From NCBI GenBank assembly GCA_949152475.1, contig OX424560.1, positions 7,812,001 to 7,876,000 of the forward strand: a stretch of DNA of 64,000 nucleotides, given 5' to 3'. This document shows, piece by piece, positions 1 to 12,200 of the stretch. Under the pieces are notes generated by a model, which saw only the letters and a program-made list of their open reading frames with translations, was not told the origin of the DNA and did not search any database. Made by a program: the position numbers and the translations under genes. Origin of the DNA: Terebella lapidaria (taxonomy: Eukaryota; Annelida; Polychaeta; Terebellida; Terebellidae). Position 1 is the stretch's first letter, and each line of letters begins with the position of its first letter.

Positions 1-642
1 ACTTATATGTATAGTGTAGAAAATGTAGATTTTAGCACAGTCACTGTTGTGTATTTACAATTGGCATGATTGTGTTATTTGCAACTTTGTGAACAATACA
101 TGTAGTTTGGAGGCAGTTGTTGGAAATTGTGAAGATTTTGTATGTTGAAAACACAGCCCATACATATACACTCCAACTTGCTCTATTCCAATGTTTTCCT
201 TGTCTTTTGCAGCATGGCATGAATAATATGTAGCTTTTTCGACAGTTGTTTCTTTTTCCACAAATGGACAATAAATTCTTTGTCACCTACAAGTACTAGA
301 CTAGAGAAAACAAGATTTGCAGCATCAGTAACTAGCATAGAATACATGTATGTGCTGTTCTACTTTGTAGATATAAGATTCTTTGTGCTGAAATAATATG
401 GAATTTTGTTGATCGATTTTGAAGTGTCAATTGTAATAGTTTGGAACACTATTTTTGCACAGTTAATTAACCTGCCCTGTCTGATTGCAGATTGCCACGT
501 AGTGTGTAGATTGTTGGTGTGTTACCATGGCGACCACTACTGAAGGCTGCCATGGTTTTCACCGTGAATTATTTCCTTTCACCGTAGCATCCTTCCACGG
601 ATGGCATGATGCTCACAATGTCTCAGATTTGCAACATATTTA
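1..642. other. Non-coding flank, no gene supported
   Basis: AT-rich DNA with no convincing coding exon. An ATG at 527 sits in a strong Kozak-like context (ACCATGG) just after a possible splice acceptor ending at 490. It opens only about 43 codons and resembles nothing I know. It could be an upstream exon of the Lys-rich gene that follows, but I cannot link the two by a matching donor. Confidence 0.4.
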
Positions 643-809
643 TTGCAATTATGGCAACAGTTTCTGATTTTCCTTGGAAATATAAAATATTACAATGTTA
701 AAACTGGGTGCACTCTTTTCAAACGTATTTATTTGTGTTATCAATTCAGGATTGTCCCTTTTCTTGAAATCTATGATATTTTTGGCTTTCAGGGGCCTTC
801 AATTTTCAG

Positions 810-2373
810 GACTTTACTTTCGCTCCTGTTAGACACTTTTATTGATTACGATCAGGATGATGAGGAGGAGGAGAGAGATAAAACAAAACGAGGGAAAACC
901 ACGGCAACAGCATCCATGGAAACATCCAAGGTCAAGGTCACAGTCACGGCAGGGAAGGGATCCAAAAGTCCAAAAGTAAAAACCAGCGAAACCAAGAAAA
1001 CCCAGAAAACTGTGCAAATTACAACAGGGAAGAAAGGTCAAATTAAAAATATCATACTGGATAAAAAGCCAAAAGCGTCACCTAAATTAGTGACACAAAA
1101 GGGAACCATGAATCCAAAAACGAATGATGCAATAACTAAGCAGTTATTGGCTCAAAAGGCAAAGGCAAAATCTGCAAAATCAAAACAGAGTCAGCCCCAG
1201 ATTCCTAAAACCCAGTCAAAATCAAAGTTTGCAGCTTCAAAAGATGTCAAAAAGCCAATACCAAAAGTGATACCGAAAGTAGCACCAAAAGTTTTCCCAA
1301 AAGTAATGCCAAAGCAGTCCAAAGGGTCAACAGTGAGTCCGCCATCATCAAAACCATCCAGTGGAGGTGAGAAAAAGACTCAGGCAAAGCAAAGTACTGT
1401 GATAACACCGAACAAAGCTGGAGTCACAAGCAAATCCAGCAAGGATCCAAACCCACAAAAGAAACCTGCAAAGCCTAAAACTCTATCTCAGGCGACAAAA
1501 CCATCGACAAAAGGATCTCAGAAACCTAAACAAAACCCTTCATCCAAAAGTCAAGTCAAGGCTTTAAAGCCAAATCCGACACCAAATTTACAACAGAAGC
1601 TACAAGCTAAAAAGATGATTGAGCCAAAAACGTCCACACGTCTCGACGAGGGCAAACCAAAACCACCTCCCATGGTTCCACAAGTGGCAAAACTGAAACC
1701 GCGTGTGAAATCTGTACTAAAACCCATATCAAAGCCACCCCAGGTTGTGAAAAAGACTGTACCAGTGAAAAAAGCTGCCACTGCAAATACAAAACCAAAG
1801 ACTGCCGGTAAAAGACCTGATCTCAAACCTCCAACTGTGATACCAACTAAGTCGCCAGATCCCAAGGCACAGAAAGTCCCAAAACCTGCCGACAAAAAGG
1901 TAAATATGGGCATTAAAACTGCAAAGACTCCTGTCTCTATCAAATGTGTACCCATAGCCGTACCAAGCAGAAACTCAATAAAATCCAGACTTCTGCCATC
2001 ACAGAAAGGACCTAGTCCTGCAAAGTCAGCCACACCACTGAAATCAACAGTGACAAACCCAGCGAAGAAGGGAATTGTCAAGAAGACTGTCACTGCATCG
2101 AAACCAGCACCGTCCATGGGAAAACCCACGGGAAAACCCACAACCAGTGGTAAAGTTCTCACCGGGAAACCCGCGCCCAAAGCCAACACACCAGTTCGCA
2201 CGCCGGCCGTCAAGGTGATAGGGAATCCCGTCCTGGCGCGACATCTCCTCATAGCTAAGAAACGGAAGAGGATAGAAAAACTCAACGAGATCCTCAAGAA
2301 CTTGACCTCTTCTAGAGAAGACCTTCGCGCCAGTGACTTCATGAAAAACTCGAGCCAGGTTTTATATATTTAG
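810..2373 (+). CDS. Uncharacterised Lys/Pro/Ser/Thr-rich basic protein, probable 3'-terminal exon
   Basis: About 520 codons are open up to a TAG at 2371-2373. I chose the start at the splice acceptor TTTTCAG ending at 809; a second acceptor ends at 792, and the frame is also open upstream to 643. The protein begins with a short hydrophobic stretch, then an acidic patch (DYDQDDEEEERD). A long low-complexity region follows, dominated by K, P, S, T and V with PKV-type steps (IPKVAPKVFPKV). The last 50 or so residues are more ordinary, with a basic, possibly helical segment (AKKRKRIEKLNEILKNL). The composition resembles nucleolar, chromatin or microtubule-binding tails, but I recognise no domain and assign no function. 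The antisense frame is also open for 263 codons, which is expected as a shadow of Lys/Pro-rich codons. A weak donor (CAG/GTTTTA at 2359) means this may not be the last exon. Confidence 0.55.
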
Positions 2374-2376
2374 ATA

Positions 2377-3135
2377 TTTTGCAAGGCTTGACATCCTGGA
2401 TGAAACCCTGTGTGCAACTAATAATAACAGAATTTTTCAGTAAATGTGTATGTATGCTCATGTTTCTGTTGTCAGTTGCGTTATTTGCATGGATAGATCC
2501 TGTGAAGTTGTTTGGTTCTATTCTGCAGTTTCTTCATTTTGCCAATTCTTCCACAGTCGCAGACAGATATACGATGAATAGAGACTATGATTTAACATGT
2601 ATGCCTGCTGTATATAACACTACCCAGATCAACAGATGTTAGGGGTTGGATCATGTTGATGTGTGCTTGGAATAATGTCTTATTGTTGGAATTATTACAT
2701 GCATGATAATCCTTCTGTTTTATTTTCAGAACTTTTGATCACATTGAAAGAAATTGCAGTGGTTTTGAGAGAATTTGAAATGTTTGATGTGTAGCTTTAA
2801 TACGTTTACTGCGGTTATACGTTCAGAAAATTACATCCACTGAAACCTAGTATAATACTGAAACCTAGTATAATATGCAATCCATAGCTGTGAGAATTAG
2901 CTCATCTCGAATACTTCATATCATGTATTAATATGTCTACATGTATTGACACCCAATAGAATCCGAATATATTATTATGCTGTGCATCATACATACATTA
3001 TAATACCTTGAGAAACCAAACAAATATCTACTCCTAACATTATACATTCTGTTTTATTCATCATCGTTTACATTGTCATGTTGTTTACATCTTCATTAAC
3101 ATTGTTGTTGTTTACGTTGTTGCTTACGTTTGCAG
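2377..3135. other. Gap between the Lys-rich exon and the first granulin exon
   Basis: AT-rich DNA. It may hold the 3' UTR of the Lys-rich gene and the 5' end of the progranulin gene. No cysteine-rich granulin exon is present here or further upstream in the window. The only coding candidate is the hydrophobic micro-exon at 2454-2501, listed separately. Confidence 0.4.
2454..2501 (+). CDS. Candidate signal-peptide exon for the progranulin gene (speculative)
   Basis: An ATG opens 16 codons reading MLMFLLSVALFAWIDP, shaped like the hydrophobic core of a signal peptide. A weak donor (CCT/GTGAAG) then falls in phase 0, which matches the phase of the acceptor at 3136. The progranulin exons in view lack a secretion signal, so a leader exon is expected somewhere upstream. 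Against it: the donor is weak, the Met lies only 80 bases after the stop of the Lys-rich exon, and no promoter is visible. The true first exons could lie left of the window. Confidence 0.22.
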
Positions 3136-3255
3136 GAGCCGACGTTTGTGTACGGATCTAACCTCGTGTGTCCGGACGGTCACTCCTACTGCCCAGACAC
3201 CTCCACCTGCTGTATGCTGCCCACGGGGGAGTGGGGCTGCTGTCCCATGCAACAG
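3136..3255 (+). CDS. GRN: Progranulin exon 1 (first recognisable): N-half of granulin domain 1
   Basis: The acceptor TTTGCAG ends at 3135 and the donor CAG/GTATGT is at 3256. The exon codes 40 residues, starting with the linker [11 protein letters not shown], then [25 protein letters not shown]. The short linker resembles exons 8 and 10, which follow a separate linker exon. That suggests at least one more upstream exon. Confidence 0.9.
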
Positions 3256-6200
3256 GTATGTAACCATGGCAACATACATGTAACTACCGTATATGCCCTA
3301 ATAGACGCGCCGGTCCTAATAAACGCGCCCCCCCCTCTTTTTCTGACAAAAATACACCATAAACAAAGAAAATATTTGACCACAACGATCGAAAGTCGAT
3401 CGTTGCAAAGGCTTCGAGTCGGCCATATATCATAATGCACACAAATGTCGATTGTTACAAAGGCTTCGAGTCTGCACATATATACGGTATCATCCCTACA
3501 CCATTCTTGTACACAACGCCTATCCATTTTAAAACTCTTTTGCTGTTTTTGCTATGCGCTTTTGCATAGTTAACCATTATTAGTTTGAAAGAAAAATCGT
3601 AAGATATTTTGGGTTTCTCCATGATCAGGAGATTTCCGGCACACGCATGCGCACTACGCAGCGCTAAATATAGCTACTGGCATCATAATGTACCAGTGCA
3701 TCGCCTGGCAGAACCCCCAACAGGAAGCGATTTTGCAGTGCATGTTTGCACTATGATGTCAGTAGATGATTTTGGTCACAAGGCCGACGTATGAATATCA
3801 GGTATATCGTAACATAATAGACGCACCCCCTTCACTTTCGCAACGTGCCCGGCGCGTCTATTAGGGCATATACGGTATGGCAAAAGATATACATATGGCA
3901 ACATGAATATAACCAGGGGAACAGGTCTGTAAACCTGGCAACAGGTATGAAAAACATACATGAATTTAACGATGGCAATGGGTAACAGGCATATGACATT
4001 GACAACAGGCATATGACATTGTCGCAGAAGAGAGCCTGGGGTATAGATCTAGACTGTTCAGCCAAACAGTAATATATCAGTAAATATCATTAAAATTTAT
4101 CTGTAAATATTGATATTGGAGCAGGTAACTTCGCAGTTTCAAAAGAAAAACTAGATGCATGCATGATGCATCCATTCTGAACAAGCCATTCCTTATCCAT
4201 TCCTTCTCCATCTCTCAATCACTCCCATCTTGCCCCCACACTGCAGGCGGTGTGTTGCTCAGACAACCTGCACTGCTGTCCGTCCGGCACCACATGTGAC
4301 GTCTCAGCGGGCACCTGTCTGCAATCTGTCCAGGCCCGGCCAATGTCATCCATGTCGACGTCTGAGAGCGAACGTTCGCCGACTGGCACAGGGAAGGTCA
4401 TATGTGACGACGATGTCTCCTGGTGTGCAGATGGTTTCACCTGTTGTCAGAATTTGGCAGGACAGTTTATGTGCTGCCCATATCCAGAGGTGCGTAGACA
4501 TGACAATATATCAGATGGATTGTCGGAGGCATTGCTCGACATTTTTGACATTCCTCGACTCTCATTCCTCACCCCTCTGGTGGCGGAAACTCTTTCAATG
4601 AAATGTTGACCTAAATTCTTTTCTTGATACATGGAAATTCTTCACGAAGCCTGGATCATTTCATTTCACACTCATTTCTCACTCCTCTGGTAGCAGAAAC
4701 ACTCTTCCAATGAAATGTTGACCTATTCCTTCTTGATGCATGGATACCCTCCACGAAGCCTTGGTCATATCGCTCCACATTCGTTTCTCACTTCTCTTGT
4801 AGCAGAAACTCTCTTTGGATGAAATGTTGACCTATTCCTTCTTGATGCATGGATACCCTCCACGAAGCCTTGGTCATATCGCTCCACATTCGTTTCTCAC
4901 TTCTCTTGTAGCAGAAACTCTCTTTCGATGAAATGTTGACATATTCCTCCTTGATGCATGGATACTCTCCACGAAGCCTCGGCCATTTCATTTCACACTC
5001 ATTTCTCACTTCTCTGGTAGCAGAAACACTCTTAAGATGGAATGTTGACTTTTTCTTCCTTGATGCATAAATACTCTTCATGAAGCCTCAGCCATTTCGT
5101 TCCACACTCGTTTCTCACTTCTTTGGCAGCAGAAACTCTTTTTTCGATGAAATGTTGACCTATTCCTTCTCGATGATTGGATACTCTCCACGAAGCCTTG
5201 GTCATTTCGCTCCACACTCATTTCTCACTTCTCTTGTAGCAGAAACTCTCTTTGGATGGAATGTTGACCTATTCCTTCTTGATGATTGGATACTCTCCAC
5301 GAAGCCTTGGCCATTTCGCTCCACACTCGTTTCTCACTTCTCTTGTAGCAGAAACTCTCTTTGGATGGAATGTTGACCTATTCCTTCTTGATGATTGGAT
5401 ACTCTCCACGAAGCCTTGGCCATTTCGCTCCACACTCGTTTCTCACTTCTCTTGTAGCAGAAACTCTCTTTGGATGGAATGTTGACCTATTCCTTCTTGA
5501 TGATTGGATACTCTCCACGAAGCCTTGGCCATTTCGCTCCACACTCGTTTCTCACTTCTCTTGTAGCAGAAACTCTCTTTCGATGAAATGTTGACATATT
5601 CCTCCTTGATGCATGGATACTCTCCATGAAGCCTTGGCCATTTCATTTCACACTCATTTCTCACTTCTCTGGCAGCAGAAACTCTCTTTTCGATGAAATG
5701 TTGACCTAATCCTCCTTGATGCTTGGATAATCTTCAGGAAGTCTCGGCCATTTCCTTTCACACTCTTCTCTCGTACTCCTCTTGTAGCAGAAGTGCTTTT
5801 TTTATGAGACCATGTGTCAAGAGGGAATGACTTGTTGCGAGCAGGTTAAAAATTCCTCTTTATGAAGAAAAGGTATGTCTATGCATGTTGATTTCAGAGA
5901 TATGATCACTACTGACTAGTCTAAGTAGTCTGAACTTTCTTTGGGATCAGTTTAATAACAAAAAAGTTCATTTTATCATGTTGTCACGTCGGAAGTCGGC
6001 ATGTTAAATCCATATTGAAATCCGTGAAACTATATGATGATCCACCCACAATTTGTCAACAATTTAGGTTTTGAAACAAGACTCACCGGCCCTGCATTTT
6101 CAACCAGAATAAAAAACTAATATATGGTACATGTATATACTTATAGAATATGAATGCTAACAAACAACATTTTTGAGATCCAAGAACGTTCGGCTCCAAC

Positions 6201-9200
6201 TGTTTCATTAGCCCGCTAGTTCTAGATCATCAGACAATGATATGTAAGCATGATATTATGTGATTTAATACAACGTGAATATGGCTAGGATCCATCCATT
6301 ATAACAATGTATAAAACCTAAAGCAATATAGTGTGTCAAACACGTCTGTAGAATAGGTACATGCCTACTGTTACTTTGTCATGAAACAAGACCATCAGTT
6401 TCACAGCTGGGGTATTTGTTTCAATCAAATTATTCGAAGTCATCAAAACTGAGAACATTTACATATTTTGCAGCATTTTGATAGACAAATTTCAATGATG
6501 AAATGTTATACATACTCACATGTTTAAAAAGATTTTTCCTCTATTGACAGGCGGTCTGTTGCTCGGATGATCTGCACTGTTGCCCTCACAACACGCAGTG
6601 TAACGTTGCTGAGGGAACCTGTGATACTGGACCCAACAAGTTGCCGTGGGTTACCAAACAGCCGGCACTACCCCGAGGGGTGCAGCCCTGGGTGCCCAAG
6701 GTTCCCGCCGTCCCGAGAGACGAAGCTGACGACGTGAAGGTCGTCACATGTTTTGACGAGATCTCCACATGCCCAGATGATTATACTTGCTGCCAGATTC
6801 CATCCGGGGTCTTCAAGTGCTGTCCAATGATCAATGTATGTAGGTGCAAAACGGGAAAAGATTGAGCAATTGAGTAATTATGTATTTGAGGACAAATTTG
6901 GGACATTATTCACCATGAATAACAATGTGGCGATTTTGCCCTAAGCACGCGGCAGGTGTTTGTAAACATAAATGCCATTTATGTGGCCTTTTAGTACTTG
7001 GCCTTGTTTTGACATGCTCCGTTCGAGCGTGCGTTGCCACGGCGACGTATTGTAATTTACGTTCCAGTAAACTATAACAATGGATCGATTTAACCTCGCG
7101 TGCGCCCTACAGTTTCTGGTGTATTATATATACACTGGAAGCGACTCGTTCGAGGAGATTGTCCAAGATCGAGAGACAGGACGCACACGAGGCTCGGCCA
7201 TGAGCTTTGTGTTCCCTGTTTGCGAGTAGTGGGCTCCTAGAGCCCTGGGGACGATTTCCGTGGGGAGGCCCGGGCTGGGAGAGACGAGTTGCTGACTCGG
7301 GGGCCTTCGGCCCTGTGGATCGCCAGCTCTCTCCCTTCCCGGGACATGTGACAGAGGCTCTGGCCAGCATGTCGGACTGTGCGGGGTTCCGTCCCCGAGG
7401 CAGACCGCGGCTCGCCAGGCCCCGCCAGTTAACACCGTAGGGATGAACTAGTTTCTGAACGGTGTCCGTAGGCCTGGGAGTGTCGGGTGGGCTGTTACCT
7501 GGTTACCGTTAATGATGAAGTAGTTACCGTGTCCGCCGCGACCTCCGGTGAGCGGCCCTGCCGCGAGGATCCGGAATAGCGGATGCGCGTCCGCAAGGAC
7601 TCGGATGAGAGAGGACTATCCTCGAGGATCCCGAAGAGCGGACGGTAGTCAATAACTTTACATTGGTGCCGTGACCAGGATCAGTCCGACAGTGTTCCAT
7701 CGCAGCCTACCGTCACAGCGTTGTAGCCTCCTTAGTCCCTGGGGATCGCCCGCTCCTCAAGGACGTCTCGAAGAATGACTAAAGAGAGAGATAAGGCCAA
7801 AGATAAGGCCGATGAACCCAAGGGGAGGGATAAGGGTGGAAATGTCGCGGACCACACCCGGTCGCGCGACAGCCACCGTGAGACGTCTCCGGACGACTCC
7901 GGTGGCCGGAAGGAACGTGCGGAGCCCTCCGCGGACAGAACCCAGTCTGCGGAGTCGACTCCGGCGTCCCTGACTCCGTCTCCGGATGTAGAGTCTAGCC
8001 CCGCGGGGCCGCAACAGGAGTTGTCATCAAGGCCGGGCCTTGATGTGTTAGGCGCGGTAGGCGGAGCCGGCAACGGCTCTACGCCGCGCCCGCCCAGGCC
8101 CAGAATGAGTCCGTGGCAAGCGGCACTCTTCCGTGGGACGTCTCCGGACGTCCGGAATCGAGCGCCAACTACTGCGGGCACTTCTGGACAGGCGGACCAG
8201 CAGTACCAGATGCCACTCCTGGCCGGGTGGGCTCCCTCGCGAGCTTCCGGCATGGGCTCTGATCGGTCCGCACCGGGTGATGTGGTAGACCAGCTCGCCG
8301 ACGCGCTTGGTGAGCTGGCCCCCAGAGGGCGCTATGACCGCGCCCGGTCGCCCCATCAGGGACGATCTGACCGGCGGAACCGTTCCCCCTCTCCGCTGTC
8401 ACAAGGCAACTCGGGGCCTTTGACGGAGAGGGAGAGGTGGCTGATATCCGAGGCGCTTGTACTGTTCAAGCGGAATCAGCCGCCTTCGAGCGTTGACCCG
8501 TTGGCCATCTCAAGTCCGGGGATGTCTGGGCCAGTAGCCCCTCCCCAAGTCCTGCCGAGTCCGCAGGCGCCAGTGGCCCCCGCAATGGGACCCGCGCCTG
8601 CCCCGCGGCTCGGAGGCACCACGTTGGCGACCGCGTCGACCGTTCCGACGGTTGGAGCGCAAGCCGCGTGGCCGACTTACCCTGGCACGTACAGTCTGTC
8701 GGACGGGCAGTGGCAACAGGTGGCTTCGGCCCCAAGCTTTGCCGCCCCTTCTGGAGCCTACCCAGTAGGTTCGATGGGAGCCCCGCCCGCACCTAGCCAG
8801 AGTGGGTTTTCAGCGGGAATGATCCCGGCGGCAAACGTGAGCTTCCCTGCTCCTATGTCCGCGGCGTCGATGTTTGCTCCGGCAGACTCCGCCGCAGGCG
8901 CAGGAAGCGCACGGAACTTGCCGCAGTACACGGACGACCCCGGAGCCGGGACCGCACGTCGGGCGCGTAGCAAACGCGATGACGGGCCCGACCACTCTTC
9001 GTGGCGGAAACGGTTCAACGGGGATAACGCCGACTTGGAGGACTACTTGCTCCAGGTATGGCGTACCGCCGTGTACGAAGGATGGTCCCAGCATGAAGCT
9101 GGACACGTCCTCGCGGGGAGCCTGGAAGGGAAAGCTCTCCGCGTGATGCCGTGTCTGCCGGTGGGAACAGTGACGTTCGGCGAGGTTGCTCGTCAACTTC

Positions 9201-12200
9201 GCCTGCTGTTCCCGCTGACGACCAATCGGCGGCAGTCTGAACGAGAGTTCAAGGCGCGTATCCGCCAGCCGACTGAGTCCGTGACAGACTATGCGTACAG
9301 CTTACGCATACTCGGCCGGAGAGCTTTTCCGGACATGGACTCCAGACGGTTTGAGACGATGCTGATCGATCAGTTCATCGATGGCCAGCCTTACCACCTA
9401 GCATACGGGCTGGCCACCCATGAAAAGCGATCGATGGAGGAGGCAATAGACTCCGCGCTTGCGCTTGAGATGGCTGTCCGCCCTAGACAGTTGCCTCCAG
9501 CCCCGGCTCCGGCCTCGGCTGTACCCGCGCAGGCGGCGACTCCTCCTCCGGTCAAGGCATCGCAGGTAACCCCGTGGCAGGACCCGGTCGTCCGGGAACC
9601 CGCCAGGGAACCTACCCAGCAGTGGGTTAGTGCGCCGGCACCCTCTACAGGGGCGCCCGCACAGGCGGCACCGGTTGCCGCGCCGTCCTCATCTCCGGAT
9701 GAGTACGACTATGACGAGTATGATTTCAGCGCTGCGCAGATGATTGCGTACTGCGCTGGGATCGACACTCCGGGGCCCGCTGAATGCTGTGCGTTCACAT
9801 CCGGACCAGCTCAGAACCGCCCCTGTTATTTCTGCGGAAAACAGGGACACTTTTGGCTGAAGTGTCCGGAGTTGTTGGAACGCTTGCGGGCACGCGGATA
9901 CCAGGGGGTCCTCCCCAGTCCGCGCCGGAGTAACTACTCCCGGCCTGGTCCCGCGGGACAACAGGGCCGTCCCTCACGGCAGGGAAACTGAACTCGGACG
10001 TGGTGGCGACCAACACTACGTCCGAGGACAGTTGTTCCGTGGCAACGGATGCCGCCCCACCTACGGATGAACTGGACGAACCTCAAGTAGATATAACTTC
10101 TCCGGAAGTGGTCCTTGAGGACCAGTCTGGCTCGTCCGCGGCTGAGGCGGATCACGAGGACTCCGAGAATGGGCCCAGTGCGTGCGAAAGATACCGTTCA
10201 AGAAACGCACTGGTCAAGGACACTTGCTGGTACCTGCCCCTGCCACTCGGGCGGGAGCCGGTCCGGTTCCTTGTAGACTCAGGCTCGGAGGTCACCCTCA
10301 TAGCCATAGGAACGTTCCGGAAGGAACCCGTGCTCCGCAACCTTGAGTTGCGGGATCCCGGTCCTTACCAGCTCTATGGGGCCGGTAACAACCGCATCCG
10401 TGTCTACGGTATCGTCGAGTTGCCTGTTACACTTGGGGACAAGGTGTATCCGACAGAGGCAATCGTCGCAGACATCGGAGCGGCCAGGATTATTGGAATG
10501 AATTTTCTCCGGGCCCACCGGGTCACCGCTAACTTCAGTGCGGGTGAATTCCGGATGGGAGAGGATACTCACTACCTCTTCCGCATGGGTCCAGCGCATT
10601 CGTTCCAAATGCGGGTGGCGCGCACCACGGTGGTGCCGCCTATGAGCGAGATGATCATCGAGGCGCGGCCGCGTCGTCCCCGCATGCCCCTCGAAGGTCG
10701 TCCGTGTATAGTGCAGCCGGTGAGCAGTTTCGCCAAGGGAACTGGGCTCGTGCTGGGCGGGACTCTGGTCAAGTCCGACGCCCGCATGATGCCCCTTCTC
10801 GTGGTGAATCCCACGGACTCACCCGTTGTGCTGCGGCGCGGGTACCTAGCAGCTACAGCTGTGCCCGCGTCGTCTAGTCGTGTCATCCCCGACGATCCGG
10901 TCTGCCGCGCTGCGTGCGCGGCGGCGGCCGCCGGAGATGATCCGTTCACCCTGCCGGACCATCTGGAATCTCTAGTTCCGAAGGACCGGCTGGGTGGAGA
11001 GCAGCGCCAGGCGCTCCGCAGACTGTTGCGGCAGTATGCGGATGTGTTTATGGGTCCGGATGGTGCGGTCGGCAAGACAGACGTTGCCAAACACCGCATC
11101 GACCTCCTAGACGAGCGTCCGATCAAACAACGTCTACGGCGAGCAGCGATAGTGCACCAAGAGGTCATTGACCAGGAGGTGCAGAAGATGCTCGAGCTAG
11201 ACATCATCGAACCCAGTGACAGCCCTTGGGCGAGTCCTGTGGTTATGGTGAAGAAGAAGGACGGCTCGTGGAGGTTCTGCGTTGATTACCGTAAGCTTAA
11301 CGATGTCACGCGGAAGGACTCATATCCTCTCCCGCACATCGAAGACACCTTCGATTCCCTGGCCGGATCGCACTACTTCTGTGCTCTGGATCTGGCCTCC
11401 GGGTATTGGCAGGTCGAGATGGAGGAGAGTGATAGGGCGAAAACTGCCTTCGTTACTAAGAACGGGCTCTACCAATTTAAGGTAATGCCGTTCGGGCTCT
11501 GTAACGCTCCAGCGACGTTCGAGCGCCTCATGGAGATGGTACTTAAAGGGTTCCTCTGGAAGCGATGTATGGTCTACATCGACGATGTCGTCGTGTATGG
11601 CCGGTCGTTCGAGGAAACCCTCACCAACCTCCAGATGGTACTCCATCGCATCCGCGGAGCAGGGCTCAAGTTGAAGCCAAGTAAATGCGAACTTTTCGCG
11701 CAGGAGATCCTGTACTTGGGCTTCATGGTAACGGGCACCGGAGTTAGGCCAGATCCTAAAAAGCTAGAGGCCGTCAAGAACTGGCCTCGGCCTTGCAACG
11801 TGGCGGACGTGAGGTCCTTTTTGGGCTTCGCGAGTTACCACCGCCGGTTCGTGCGAGGCTTTGCGGAGGTTGCGCGCCCCCTTACTATCCTTACGGAAAA
11901 GGGCGCCGACTTCATCTGGTCTGAAGAGCAGGTAACTGCCTTCGCGGAACTCCGGAGGGCTTTGGCAGATGCGCCGGTGCTGCGGCACCCTCGTCCGGAT
12001 TGCGAGTTCATCCTGGACACTGACGCGAGTAACTTTGCACTCGGCGGTGTCCTCTCGCAAATCGTGGACGGGCAGGAGCGGGTAGTAGCTTATGCGAGTG
12101 TGGCTCTCAGCCGCTCTCAAATGAACTACTGTACCACGCACCGCGAGTTGCTCGCGGTTGTTACTATGACCAAGCGCTTCCGGCACTATCTGTTGGGACG

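Noticed and set aside
1551-2342. 263-codon frame on the - strand opposite the Lys-rich exon
   Set aside because: It is the mirror of Lys/Pro-rich codons, with Phe/Gly/Val-rich low-complexity output, and has no independent signals.
5080-5594. Overlapping + strand frames repeating FRSTLVSHF-type peptides
   Set aside because: They are produced by the 109-bp minisatellite. The frame rotates between units and lies within an intron.
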